64,000 bases of DNA from Silurus meridionalis. Taxonomy: Eukaryota; Chordata; Actinopteri; Siluriformes; Siluridae. The DNA lies in assembly GCF_014805685.1 (NCBI RefSeq), contig NC_060892.1:25449560-25513559 (forward strand), read 5' to 3'. Below are positions 13,481 to 25,390 of this stretch, in pieces. Numbering within the stretch: position 1 is the stretch's first letter; each line of letters opens with the position of its first letter. Position numbers and translations under genes: made by a program. The notes under the pieces were generated by a model. The model made no database searches. It was not told the origin of the DNA and saw only the letters and a list, made by a program, of their open reading frames with translations.

Positions 13481-14189
13481 ATGGGATTCACTGACTCGCA
13501 GAAGTTGACGGCGTGATGCATCGATTTAAAAAAATGGCATATTGACATCATTAAAAAACAATGTATTTCTACAGAATTATTAGCGGATGTGCTTTGATCA
13601 TTTAGAAAGTGATCAATAATTTGTGACCAATATTCAAAATGCGGATCGATTTCTCGTCGCTAAACTGTTTCTCGAGCGCGCTGCTACTGCACATGAATAT
13701 GATGTATCACATCACCACGGAGACCGAGGTGTGTCCTGAGAGTCACATAGAATAGAGATTGATATGGAAGAGGTAGAGCTGCGTGTCTTCCTGGAGACGC
13801 AACAGGAAAAGAGCATATGGTTGAATTTTTCATTTTCTTGGCTTTGGCTTGGATTCTTAATGGACTCATGCAGGTGAATTTTGAGGACTGTTGCCAGTTA
13901 CAGATGTAACATGGTGCTGCTAGCTTTATTGCCCTCTTAAATCTACAATTGGACATAACCCAGGTGCCCATCTTTTGAACAAGCAACCATTAATAGAGCT
14001 CCTGGTTTAAAACTCTAGGGTCTTCCATATGGAACATTTCCCTGAACCAAATCATTTGGGGTTTTAGAATTTCGAAGAACTTAAGTACTAAAATGCTTGG
14101 TTTGCTTGTGCTGCTCAGTGGTGATGGCTTTGCTGTAAGAAGCCTGTACCCCTCATGTTCTAGCTCTGTAGAATGGTAAGGCCACATGG

Positions 14190-15800
14190 TGCAGACCTGC
14201 TAAGTGCACCTGGCATCATACAGAACCCAGACTGTCAAAGATCCAAACTATGTCCAGACCAAGATATCCCACTGCTAAGAATAATGCTTAAGCCGGCTTC
14301 TCCCAGAGAGGGATTAGTAACTACATGGAGATAATGCGCCAATCCGAACAACACAATAGCAAAAAAATGTCTATGCATACCATTAACACAAGACTAAGTT
14401 TTGCAATTCATATACAAACAGCAGAAGGTTTATCTGGTAAAGCTATGAAAAGATTTTGATACATGAATTCTGATTAAATGTTGAGCACTATTTAGAACAT
14501 CTCTTCCAGACAAAGGAAGGAATATAAAACGGAAGGCTGCTCATTGGTCTTTGAGGAGGGATCTGTTTAGGTGCACAACTTTCAATGCTTTAACATTAGT
14601 AGAATTAGCCACAGGAGATATGGAAGTGACCAGAGATGCTAAGGTGGACTCAAATTCCTCACTGGGGAAGGACCCTCAGTGGCAGTTTGACTAGAGAGGT
14701 CCGTTCAGCAATGCTATTAGCATACTGTATATTTACACCAAATGCAAGGCAAAGCGAACAAATCAGAGCACCATGAGACACCTCAAGCAGGGACAGCATG
14801 ACGGAACGAGTGCCATAGTGAGCAACAACAATAGTTCATAGTCGACTGAGAGATGGATAACAAGGTAAAAGGCTTACAAAGGAACCAGCCATGCGGTATT
14901 CCACATTCGGAACGACCGGCTTCAATTGTACGACGAGTGCAGGAACATAAAAGCAAGCGCATGACACGATCCCCGAAACTACAGGGTATTTTTTTTACCC
15001 GTATAAATTCTCAAATCGGTATTATTTGGACCTGTGCCGCTGTAACGGATTTGGAAAGTAGCGCCCACGCAGAGATTTTTGATCTTTATCCTCGTCCCTT
15101 GTCCTCCTGTAGCTCGAGAGAACGCAAAAACATGTGAACTAGCTCAGCAAATTTCCCTCTACCTATAGTCGAGATGAAAGAGGAGGAAGCAGCGGAGGCC
15201 TGTCAAAAAACTGCTGCCTTCACAGTGGTGTGCGCACGTTATCGGGGCGGCGGTGCCAGAATTTTTTTTCTGCTTCTTCTCTTTTCCCGCCGATCATTTT
15301 CCCGTTTTTTTTTTTTTTCCCCTGACAGATAGCTGCAGCAGAGAGAGAGAGACGAGTGAATATATATAAATATGTGATGAAATGCGGATGAAGGTCGTTC
15401 TTCAGGAAACATCTTTAAAAGTAAAATGCTCACCAACGTATGGAGTATTTCCTCTTTAACAAACCCAGCGTGCCTTCTCCAGTTAATGTGTCTGAAATAA
15501 TTCATACCCACAACCCTTTTCCTAGTATTAATAAATACTTGGTTTTCAAAGGAAAGAATGCCAGAGCTCTGTTTTGAGGCAGAAAGGAGTTCGACTCCCC
15601 CCACCCCTGCTCTCATTCGGCCACACACCTTGAGAAAATTCATCCGACTCTTTGAACTGTTACTTCGTTTGTTAAGTCGTATAGCTACTAAAATACGCAT
15701 GAAAAACATGCTGACGTGGTTTCAGTCCAGTACGAATGTCCAGTGATCTAAAGTCTTGTCTTCATGATCTGCTGTACCATAAATAGCCAAGAAATCTATT
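14190..15800. other. Intergenic stretch, no gene recognised
   Basis: Open frames occur at 14853-15137 (+) and 15239-15709 (-). Neither shows a recognisable motif, codon regularity or splice partners. A poly-T run and an (ag)n patch lie at about 15300-15355. Confidence 0.4.
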
Positions 15801-16179
15801 AGTGCACAAAAGTCTAGCAAGTTGGCCGAAGTCCTGTTTTATCCTGACGTTGTGCCCAGGCTAGACCAAATATGGAATGAGAAACCATTCTTACCTAGCA
15901 ATGTCATCCTTCTTAAAATGACAGTGAGACATAAAAAGGAAGACATCCTTCAAGATTCCTTCTGGCAGCAAAGATGTGGAATGAACTTTGACTTCATGTA
16001 CCTACCTTCTTCAGAAGTACTTCAATTGTGTTCACTCTTATAATAGGGCATGTGACAGTGCTCCGAATCTAACCAATGTTCCTTGGGTCACTGTGAAGGC
16101 TGTTGTCAAGTGGAGAAAGTGAGGCACCAGTGGCACAGAACAGAACATTCCTCCAAAGGACAAGAAGAGATCCCTTCAA

Positions 16180-16450
16180 GAAGCCTGCCAAGAATCCTAC
16201 AGTTACATTAAAGGAGCTGCTTAAATACCTGGCATGTTCAGGACATTCCCCTCAGGTCAACAGACTCTCGGATTCTTCACGTGTTTGGACTTCAGGGTGT
16301 AGAGCGACTAGACGAAAGCCTTGTTTTTCTCTGGAAAAACATGGAATGTATTACAAACTAATGAGGCCAAAGGTAAAAGATTCTTAGCATCATTTTGGCA
16401 CACACACACAAAAAAAATGGTGAAGCATGGTGGTGGAGGCATTATGCACC
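16180..16450 (+). mobile_element. Tc1-like transposase fragment
   Basis: The nucleotide run from aagaatcctacagttacatt through atggtgaagcatggtggtgg matches the transposase region ending in the HGGGSxM motif of Tc1 elements. It is frameshifted and truncated. Confidence 0.65.
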
Positions 16451-16497
16451 AATACCACAAGCATTATCTGATCAGTGCTATCGAGCTCTTGAAGTTA

Positions 16498-16870
16498 CAC
16501 GATATGGACAAAAGTTTGTCTATAAAATTCATGTGCCTTTTGAACATCCCGTTCCACATTTAGTCCCAGTAATAATCTCCATTCTTTTGGGAAGATGTTC
16601 CGATCGATTTTGTGGAGATCCACAACCACAATGGTGTTAGTAAAGTCAGGTATTGTATGAATCTTCACGCCAGGATTCCATTTCATCCCAAAGCTGTCAA
16701 CCCTAAAAGGCCACTCCAGATCTTCCACACCCTTTCAACCCATGTAAAGCAGATCTTCATGGAACTTGCTTTGTGCACAGGGGTATTGTCATGCTGGAGC
16801 AGGTTTGGGTCAACTAGATCAAGTGAAGGCCAAATTTTATGCTTCCACATGGCGAAAGTGAAATGTTTAA
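16498..16870 (-). mobile_element. Tc1-like element, reverse orientation
   Basis: The minus strand reads LLQHDNTPVHKASSMK (about 16742-16795), the typical DNxPxH transposase motif. The edge at about 16500 reads gatatggacaaaagtttgtc, the family terminus. Unrelated frames are broken. Confidence 0.65.
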
Positions 16871-18473
16871 ATAATATGGGAGGAAAAAAAAACAGACTGA
16901 TATTATTTGTGTGTGTGAAAAAGGCTGTGAGCATAAACACTGATTGACCTCTTGCGCAAGACCCTTAACCATGCGATTTAAAAGGAATTAATGTTCCTAG
17001 TTCCGTGCATAATGACCAGGAAGATAACAGAATTGACCACCATCAGGAATGTTTGTTTACTATTCGACCAAATGCTTTTTATACCGTTTATACGAGCAGA
17101 TTTCTCTTTGATAGGGATAATAAAGCAGTAGCACTGAGGCTCGTCCGTAAGAGAGAACTACTCCGGGCAGGATTATCAGTCAGCCCTTGCTGTACCCAGC
17201 TCTTTGTTCTGCTGCCATGCTCTGTCTAATAAGATTACACACACACACACACACATGCATGCATACTTCCATAGACAGACAGTCTATCAGCCACTTTCCC
17301 TTGATCCCGCATTCCCTCGTATTCCCACATCAATACTCATCCGAATGACGGGTCGGAGACTACAAACGAATCTAGTCTAAGGATTAGAACTTCACACAGG
17401 ATGAGTATCACGTTAGGTGACCCCGGAATAGACGATATGCCTAAAGAGAGAAGATTTGGCATTTTGCCTCTATATATATACTTTGTGTATAATTTGACAT
17501 GGAGGTTATTCACTGTCAGCTTTCTTTTCACTCTTTCGGTTTTCTCTCGCTTACTCCGTCACACTCTTTCCCCCTCTCTTTCACACACAGGTTTTAAAAC
17601 TCATTACCATTTCCCAGATTAGACTGCAGAACGCAAACAATAAAGTTAATTAAGACTGATAATTATAAGGCAGGGCGATGGATGAGGGGATCTGACACAC
17701 CGACTGGAGCTAAGCAGCTAAGCCGATGCTTTTTTTTTTTTCTTTCATTCTGACAGGCGCAAAAATGTTCCTCCGCCACGTGTTTTGGAGGGAAAAAAAA
17801 ACAACTTGACTCTTCTTAGACATACAGGAAAATTGCTGGATGATCTGAACCCGGACATTGAGCTTGAATGGGACACCATTCCAGGTGTCATACTTCCCGT
17901 CATACTTATTGTACGTTCACACATTTCTTCACATCTAGAGGCACTGTCTATTATCCATTCTGGCCACAAGCATCGTTTTTCTAGGTGGAAGAAAACCAGA
18001 GAACCTAGACAATGCAGGCAATGAGAGAAGCAGTTACCCTGGAGCTGTCAGGCGGGAAGTCGACCCGCTGTGCCACAGCGCCAACCATTAAACGAGCATG
18101 ACTCCAACAATCTTTGTGTTAAGCAGATTAGCAGCACTGCTATAAATGTTTGCATAGAAATAAGGAGGATAACTGGAAATTGAATGCTCTTAAGTGGCCT
18201 ATATAGAGCTTTCAAACTGTATTGACCACATTTGGGATAAATGTGAACGCTGACTGCACCCCAGGCCTCGTCAGAGGTGGCAAAAGTACACACATCCTTT
18301 ACTTAAGTAGAAGTACAGATCCTCATGTTTTAAAATGCTCGGGTAAAAGTTGAAGTACTGATTATACTTTTTTACTCAAGTGAAAGTAAAGAAGTTTTGG
18401 CTCAGACGTACTTAAGTAAAAAGTAGTTATTACTTCTACCTGTTTTAGCTGTTAACTGGACCTCACATCATAT

Positions 18474-18558
<85 letters not shown>

Positions 18559-18590
18559 GGATGGATGGATGGATGGATAGATGGATGTGA
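18474..18590. repeat. (GATA)n/(GGAT)n microsatellite
   Basis: About 20 GATA units followed by GGAT units, within the first hAT-like element. The segment from about 18435 to 18700 that holds it is absent from the second copy. Confidence 0.95.
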
Positions 18591-18795
18591 TAGCCTAGTG
18601 GGTTAATGTCAGGGTCACCACGAGGATGAGTTTGAGAGTTTGATTCCTGGTCGAGCTGGTAGTTGCTGTGTTGGTAAATAAAACTTCTGGACCTTATCCA
18701 CTCTGAAAACATTTCAATTCTGTCCTTTCTGTGTTGGATTAATTTCGTGATTTCCTGGTCTTTAATGAAAGATAACCCCACCACAAAAAAACGCA

Positions 18796-20110
18796 CTTCT
18801 GTGGTAGCTCAGTGGTTTAAGGCTTGTGCCTGAACATGGTCCTTAATATAGTCCATGCTGGTGATAAGGTTTCAAAGCCAGTCCTACATGCCTTCTTTCT
18901 TACTGCGCTGGCATGAAACAAAGTATGAACCCTCCAAAAAGCACACATGCTTTTCAGCAGCGGTCGCTCAGTGGTTTAAGGCTTGTGCCTCATCTAAACA
19001 TGCTCCCAGTCTGATCTCTTCCATGGTTCATCGGATTAAGGCTGGTGCCTCGCTGATGGTGAGGATCAGGGTTTGAATCCTGCTAGTTGCGATGTCGGTT
19101 ATGTTCCTGCTTCCTAAAACTTTCTTTAGCTTTATATTCTTGTGTTGATGGTATAAAGGTAGATAGACCTGCTCTAAACAAACTTCCTGGTCTGTCTTCT
19201 CTGATGGTCCAGTGGGTTAAATCAGGTGTTGTGCTTTTGGTGGGGTTCAGGGTTCGAATCCTGCTTTCTGCCTGCCAGTCACGATCAGGATTCACTTCCT
19301 ACATCTTTCTTTAGCGATATATTTTTGTTTTTAATGGGTTGAAAAGAAAGATAGACCTGCTCTAAACAAGCTTCCTAGTCCGTCCTCACCGGTGGTTCAA
19401 TGGGTTAACGTTGGTGTCTCGCTGGTGGTGGGGATCATGGTTCGAATCCTGCTATTTACAATGTGGGTTCAACTTGTGCTACTTACATCTGTTTTCACTT
19501 CCTACATCTTTCTTTAGTGTTAAATTCTTGTGTTGATGGTTTGAAAAGAAAGATAGACCTGCTCTAATCAAGCTTCCCATCCTGTTTTTTCCTGATGGCT
19601 TAGTGGGTTAAGGCTGGTACTTTGCTAATGTTGGTGGTCAGGGTTCAAACCTGGCTTTCTGTCTGCTAGTCATGAGGTAGGCTAAATTCCTGATTCCTAC
19701 ATCTTCATATTCTTGTTTTGATGGGTTAAAGAGAAAGACTCTAAACAAGCTTCCCAGCTTGTCCTTCCTGATGGTCCCTGCTAGTCACAATATGGGTTTG
19801 CTTCCTAAGTCTGTCTTTAGCATTATATTCTTGTGTTGATGGTTTAAAAGAAAAGATAGACCTGCTCTAACAATTGGCACAGCCTGTCCTTCCAGATGGT
19901 TCAGTGGGTTAAGACTGGTATTTACTGTTGGTGGGGTTCAGGGTTCGAATCCTGCTTTCTGTGTTTCTTTCTGGTCTGAATTTCTTGCTTTGAAGCATGA
20001 AACGAAGGATAAACCCCCAAAAAAAAGAAGGTGAGTTGTGGGACTTGATGGCTTTGTGGTAAAAGCCTTACCTCTGAGCTCAGAGGTTGCTGGTTCAAAT
20101 CTGGCGTGGC
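18796..20110 (+). repeat. Tandem array of tRNA-like units
   Basis: Units recur every 180-210 bp from about 19020. Each has an A-box-like run (for example tggttcaatgggttaacg at 19391) and, 35-45 bases on, a B-box-like run (ggttcgaatcctgc at about 19251, 19440 and 19942; gtttgaatcctgc at 19071). Linkers share the words ttcacttcctacatctttct and atagacctgctctaaacaag. Units begin near 18800, 18960, 19020, 19200, 19388, 19592, 19890 and 20045. They look like tRNA-derived SINE heads in tandem. I do not call them functional tRNAs because the acceptor and anticodon stems do not pair convincingly by eye. Confidence 0.7.
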
Positions 20111-20469
20111 CCCACACTGGGTAAGTTGTGTGGAAATTAGTGTGTGGTGAGCAATGGAGTGGGTGACTGTGAGGCTGTGAAGACCTGCTGGGTTATAGCC
20201 TCAGAAAAAATAAGTAATTGTTTTGCATTTAGGGGAATGAGAGAAGGTGGAAAAATAATTTTTTTTTTTTTTGCCCGGAGCCTAAGTTCATACTTTTTTT
20301 GGATGTTTTTGCTTCATAACCCCCTGTTTTCAGCTTCTCAGACACCAGGGGGGCAGACGCCTGAATATTGCCCCCCTGGTTCAGGATACGCCCTCTGAAA
20401 CCATCCAGATCCAACCTTCCACGCAGCCATTTCTGACACCTTCATCACTACGGTCACTGGAACCTTCCA

Positions 20470-21020
20470 CATGCTTAACTTTGAGCCCTGGCCGGGGTTT
20501 GAACCAGCAACCTCTCAACCCAGAGGCAAAGCTCTTCCAATTGAGCCACAGGATCTCCTGCAAGAACCTGATATTTAGGACCTTTTTGGTTCTTTTATAA
20601 AACTTTTTAAACAATTTAAAGGATAGCTAAGGGGTAGGAATTGAACCGGGTGAGTCAGATAGCAGAGGCTGCGTCACTAACCACTACACTACCAGAGGGG
20701 TGACAAACAAGGTTTTGCTTATTGGACTCTTGGTTTTTCTATAGTTAAGAGACCACTGTTTTCTCTTAGATCATGATGGTAGAGGGTCAAAACTTCTCCT
20801 TCCTGTTCATTCTCTCAGTTACTCAAAGTCTATGAGAAGTGACTCAGGTACAAGAACCACATCTCCAACACCTGCACCACTGATATACCATGATTTACCA
20901 GCAACCAATTTTAATGACCTTTTATTGTTCTGTTTTTAAAAACTTCTTATAATGTTCAATATGAAACTAGAGGTAAGAATCGAACCAGGAAAGTCTTTCA
21001 TCATAGATCACTAATGGCAG
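20470..21020 (-). repeat. Minus-strand tRNA-like units
   Basis: On the minus strand three units read as tRNA-like: about 20485-20555 (A-box region tggctcaattggaagagc, B-box region ggttcaaacccc), about 20630-20700 (tagtgtagtggttagtgacg, then ggttcaattcc), and about 20960-21015 (ggttcgattc). They face the plus-strand array, so the element has units in both orientations. Confidence 0.6.
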
Positions 21021-21057
21021 TACTTTCAAAACTCAAAACTTTGTTAGACATGTAAAT

Positions 21058-21220
21058 AAGCAGGAAAGACAGAGACAAAGACAAAGAGACACAGACACAG
21101 CTTTAGAAAGAGTGAGAAACAAATAGAGAGACAGCAAGAGAGAGACATATACAGTAAAACAGAGACATTTACTAAAAGAGACACAGAGACAATTAGATAG
21201 AGAAAATAGAGACAAAGATA
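21058..21220. repeat. Purine-rich (GACA/GAGA)n tract
   Basis: Imperfect gacagagacaaagac units on the plus strand, inside the hAT-like element. Frames across it are low-complexity artefacts. Confidence 0.8.
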
Positions 21221-23110
21221 GCGAGATATAGCCACTTCCTGTTGGAAGTGTTTCTCCCGAGCGTCTCTTAATGATCTCATTTACTAAATGAGCAGTAGTG
21301 AGTTAAGTGCTTGCTCAGGTGCCCAAAACTGGCAGCTTGGAGGTGTTAAACATGTATCATATTTACAGCATGTGATATGTATGTAAGCATATGTACAGTG
21401 ATTAAATATAAAGGCTATATCAGTGCAGAGACGTGTGGACATCATTAAGAGCCTTTGCTATGTTTCCACACGGACAGTTAATGAGGTGATACCGTAGAAA
21501 CTGCACCTCTTCAAATCAAGTCAGGAAGCTTATATATATAAAATTATAGACTTTTTACAGATTTGAATGATGTATTGTTTTTATCTGTACGATCAATAAA
21601 GACAGTAATTTAAGTTTGTGTCACCATTATGAGGGAAAAACCCACAAAACGCCACCCAGAGGGTAAATTGTGTAAAACATGGTGGATTTGGTGTTTGATT
21701 TGAGACTTGGCGCAGAAATAAAACAAAAGTTTACTGATTAAAAATATCTGGAGTTTATTTATTTATTTTATATCTAAGAAAGGACGTCGTGGATAAACGT
21801 ATTTTTTGCCGAAGGTTTTAATTGGTTTAGTTATTTATTTATGTATTTACATTTACTAAAAAAATGGTGAAACAGAAATGCGCGCTGAATTGATAGCGTT
21901 AATAAAATTTAGTGGCGTTCACAATAATTTTAATTTTGACAGCCAAATATACATATATATATACATACATACATACATACATACACATTAATACAAAACT
22001 AATTAAAAATGTTGTTACCTAATGATTGTATCCAGGCTGAAGATCCACATATAGAACACAAGCAGAGAAAAGATGATGATGATCAGGAATGTGTCTGTTC
22101 TCAGTCATGTTCTCATCACTGACTCCCTCTCTCATCCACATTAACCCCAAACTTCTCACTGCCTTCTGCCTGCTGATTCTTATCTCCATAAACTAGTCTA
22201 CATCTGTGGTGAGTGAGGGTCAGGACTTTATACACCAGCGGAGTGAAAAAGACGCGCAGTAACAGGAAATCGGTTGTTCGGCTAAAATCGGCGCACAGTG
22301 AAAATAAAAAAAAAAATTTCACCAAATCAATGAATTAAAATTAAAGTAACGAGCCGGTTTTGAAAATGTAAGAAGTAAAATGTACAGATATTTGTGTAAA
22401 AATGTAATGAGTAAAAGTAAAAAGTTCTGAAAAATAAATAGTGGATACCAAAAAAATCTACTTAACTACAGTAACGAAGAATTTGTACTCCGTTACTTCC
22501 CACCTCTGGGCCTCGTCCACCTACCACCTACATCCTCGTCCTTCTACCTGACTTTACTAACACCTACATCGTCCCAGAAGAGTGACGGTTATTATAACAA
22601 AAATGGGAGTAAATGTGAAGAAATGGGGAATAAAAAAAACCACACAATCTTCTGCTCGGGTGTCCACAAACTTTTAGACTTATCGTTTCATTCATAATAT
22701 TTTCATTACATGTCCATAATTTATCATTCATCCATATTACTTTGTCATGGAAATGCAGACTTATGAAATAATTGTGGGTCTGCCTGTAATAAGAAATAAT
22801 AGATGATATTATATCTGTCTTTAGAAATCATTTATTAAAAAAAGCATTCTTAGGCAGATAGGCAGGGTGAAGATCATTTCTAATACAATGAAGATACAAG
22901 TAATGGCCATGATAGCATGATATGGGGAAAGAAAAAAATAAATAAATAAATTAAAAAGCCTAACGATATAATAAAATGTTCTTACATGGATAAGACTCAA
23001 GTTTTGTTCATTCAAATGTTGTGCTCAATTTTGCATTGGAGCTATAAGATTAATATAAAGTAGGAAACATGCAATAGAGGTTTGCTTTACCCGGTTTGGA
23101 CGCTGTTTAT

Positions 23111-23300
23111 GGATTAATCAAGGTGCAAAAGTGTTGGCACGCCTGACTTTTCCAGCCATATGTGGTTCTTCCACAAACTTGTAGGCACAATATTGCATAT
23201 CCATGAAGATATGCTTCACATGGACTGGAGTGGAAAATCTCCTGCTATCAACCCTATTGGGATGAATTGGAATGCTGATTGTGAGGTTGTTATAATATGC
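23111..23300 (+). mobile_element. Tc1-like terminal fragment
   Basis: It begins gtgcaaaagtgttggcacgc and ctgacttttccagcc, as in other copies, and ends in decayed internal sequence. Confidence 0.5.
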
Positions 23301-23471
23301 ACACACAAAAAAAATGCACACACAAAACCGCAGAAAGTCTATTTGGATCTAAGCAATAATAAATAATAGATTAAAAAAAATCAGAATGCCATAAATTAAT
23401 ACAAAGTATTTTTTAACAAAAAAACAAGTTTTATTTTTTTCTATCGGAACCTTGATTTTTTTTTTTTTTAG

Positions 23472-23597
23472 GAATACTTACAATTGATGCACGGTGAAAC
23501 CGCCACTGAAGAGAACAACAGCACTGAGCCTCCTCCTGTTACACAAGAAAACAAAGCTGGAGACACTGATCTTATACGTTCTTTGAACCCCTTTTTG
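23472..23597 (+). other. Orphan exon-like segment, 42 codons
   Basis: A poly-T tract and AG precede 126 bp that are open in phase 0 at both ends, followed by a GTAGGT donor. It reads EYLQLMHGETATEENNST, then PPPVTQENKAG and DLIRSLNPFL. I cannot assign a family or find joining exons. It may be an exon of an unrecognised gene or lncRNA, an alternative 5' exon of spopl, or chance. Confidence 0.3.
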
Positions 23598-23884
23598 GTA
23601 GGTACTAACCACTACATAGAAGTGGACCACACAATACCTGCGGTTTTGGAGCTGCTCTGACCCAGTGGTTTTTCACAAATTATTTTCACAAATTGTTAAA
23701 CAGATCCTTATGCTTGCCCATTTTTCCTGCTTGCAACATCTTCATTTTGATCACTTGCTTCATAGCTCAAAACCCTCTTACTGTTAAAGCATAAACCTAT
23801 ACCACAAAGAAACGAATAAATAAGTGGGAATAAATAAGTGTGAACAATGAAGGTTTTTGCATTCTGTAATAAAAAATCTATTTT

Positions 23885-24035
23885 GTGTACATTACATTTA
23901 TGCCAATTTGGCAGACACCCTTAGCGACTTGCAACTTAACAGTTGAGGGTTAAGGGCCTTGCTCAAGGGCCCACCAGTTGCAGCTTGGTGGTGCTGGGAT
24001 TTGAACTCATAACCTTCCAAGTCCAATGTCATGTA
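23885..24035. repeat. SINE-like fish repeat
   Basis: The words ttggcagacacccttagcga, gttgagggttaagggccttg and tgctgggatttgaactcata form a dispersed fish repeat. Related copies occur at about 33520-33690 and 48945-49075. Confidence 0.55.
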
Positions 24036-24109
24036 TTGTGTCACTATTTTGGTTTTTGCTGTTTTGAATGTTTTTTCGATTTGAATCTTCTCATTATTGA
24101 GTACTGAAT

Positions 24110-24240
24110 TTTGAGGTGGTGGTGGTGGTGCGGGACGGACGGTTTCAGGAGGAAGTTCTGAGAGGAGCGCTCTCGCTGCGCATGCGCACTCCGCTCTCCG
24201 GCAGAACTGCAGACGCCGCTATGTGCCTGCGCTGAGGTGT
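24110..24240 (+). promoter_or_regulatory. Candidate spopl promoter / first non-coding exon
   Basis: This is a CpG-rich island in AT-rich surroundings, 4.5 kb upstream of the spopl start codon. It contains a perfect NRF-1-type palindrome TGCGCATGCGCA (24177-24188) and an ETS-like GGAAGT (24151-24156). There is no obvious TATA box, as expected for a housekeeping promoter. The exact transcription start and first splice donor cannot be fixed from sequence. Confidence 0.5.
24177..24188. promoter_or_regulatory. NRF-1-type binding site
   Basis: The 12-bp palindrome TGCGCATGCGCA is the optimal NRF-1 motif and lies in the GC-rich island upstream of spopl. Confidence 0.6.
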
Positions 24241-25390
24241 TTTGAGAGGCAGGAAAAAGCTCTCCTTGTGGCAGAAAGAAAAAAAAAAAAAAAAAAAAAA
24301 AAGTCCAACGATTTCCCGCAGAAATATACCTAGACGTGTATCTGTGAGCGATTTAGACCTGACCGATTGTGAAGATTTGACTGAGAGGTTTGTAAAGAAT
24401 AATAACAATAATGTCATGTTAATGCCGTTCAATTTGCTGACACAAAGACAGAAAGCAGTCCGGATTTTTTTGTTTGTTTACATAAAAAAAAAGCGCTCCG
24501 TCGATTGCTTGTTCGGTGAAAAGAAATAGTTTCGGTTTGTTCGATGAGAGATTTTTTTTCCTCCTTCACGCAAAACGAAACGATGAGTTCGCTTTTGTCT
24601 TCACTTGTTTTGGGCCGTGTGGGAAATCTAGGCCGCTAGCACGACCGGCTAAGTGCTTCAGTCTGGAACTCAGTTTCCTTTCATAATTAGCAACACAATA
24701 ATCTGTAAAAACGGCTAATTCTCTAAATCTACCTGCGACACGCTATTCTGTGAAATTCTTCTCTTTATATTGTATTTGTTCAGCTTTATAAACTCACTCG
24801 CATGAAGCTAACTGGATGTAGCATCTTAGCTGGTAAGATTTGTCTGCCATTAGCACGAGATAAAAAGTTAAAACTTGCTACTGCCAAAGTAGTATCGATT
24901 ATCGTTAACTAATCCGGTGTTATAAAACCTTTTATTGTCTTTTTGTCTTCGAGAATTGTCGTAGTTGCTGTAATTTCACTCACGAAGCTGTAGAAATACT
25001 TGACAGAAATATCAAACGCCGTTTTCACCTTTTTTTATTTTACCTTTTCTTAAAGCTTTTCTTTTTCTTTTTAAAATGAACTTGTGCTCGTTTTATTTTT
25101 GTCCGAACGCCTTCAGTTTGTTGCTAAAGTCTTCTGGAAAACTAGAAGTTTGCGTGATGACGCCATCGGGCTCATTTGCATATTAATCTATTGATCCGGA
25201 TAATTTGCATAATATGTAAATAACTGAAGGTGGAAAGTATTTTGTTTTCTTTCTGGGGTAGAATAGAATATAGTTTACAAAATACTTTTTTAACAAGAGA
25301 CTAAAAACAGGGAATATCTGCGAAGGGAAAAAGGGTTACTCTTATTTCTGTCTTCAAAAAATCGGAAAGTGAGACAGGAAAAAAAAAAGT

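Larger units (their letters stand above)
18272..22508. mobile_element. Complete non-autonomous hAT-like element carrying tRNA-like arrays
   Basis: The element is 4237 bp. Its left end is CAGAGGTGGCAAAAGTAC and its right end is the inverse GTACTCCGTTACTTCC, then CACCTCTG. It is bounded by a perfect 8-bp direct repeat, GGCCTCGT, at 18264-18271 and 22509-22516. The 8-bp duplication and CAGAGGTG termini are those of the hAT superfamily (Tol2 uses the same terminal words). No transposase frame is seen, so it must be mobilised in trans. Inside are a GATA microsatellite, a tandem series of tRNA-like units on the plus strand, three such units on the minus strand, and a purine-rich tract near 21060-21220. 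A truncated copy lies at 37629. Confidence 0.85.
18195..22690. mobile_element. Tc1-like element split by a hAT-like insertion
   Basis: The left part, about 18195-18271, ends with gctgactgcaccccaggcct. The right part, about 22509-22686, continues with the same family's sequence and ends ggtgtccacaaacttttaga. The hAT-like element sits between them, so this copy is older than the hAT insertion. Confidence 0.65.

Noticed and set aside
15239..15709. 156-codon minus frame
   Set aside because: It is driven by poly-T and purine-rich low-complexity sequence, with no splice partners or motif.
16683..16940. Minus frame of 85 codons with HDNTPVHKA
   Set aside because: It is a decayed Tc1-like transposase remnant with flanking frameshifts, not a host gene.
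18800..20110. Functional tRNA genes
   Set aside because: A- and B-box-like words are present, but acceptor stems, anticodon loops and Pol III terminators are not convincing. They are called tRNA-like repeats.
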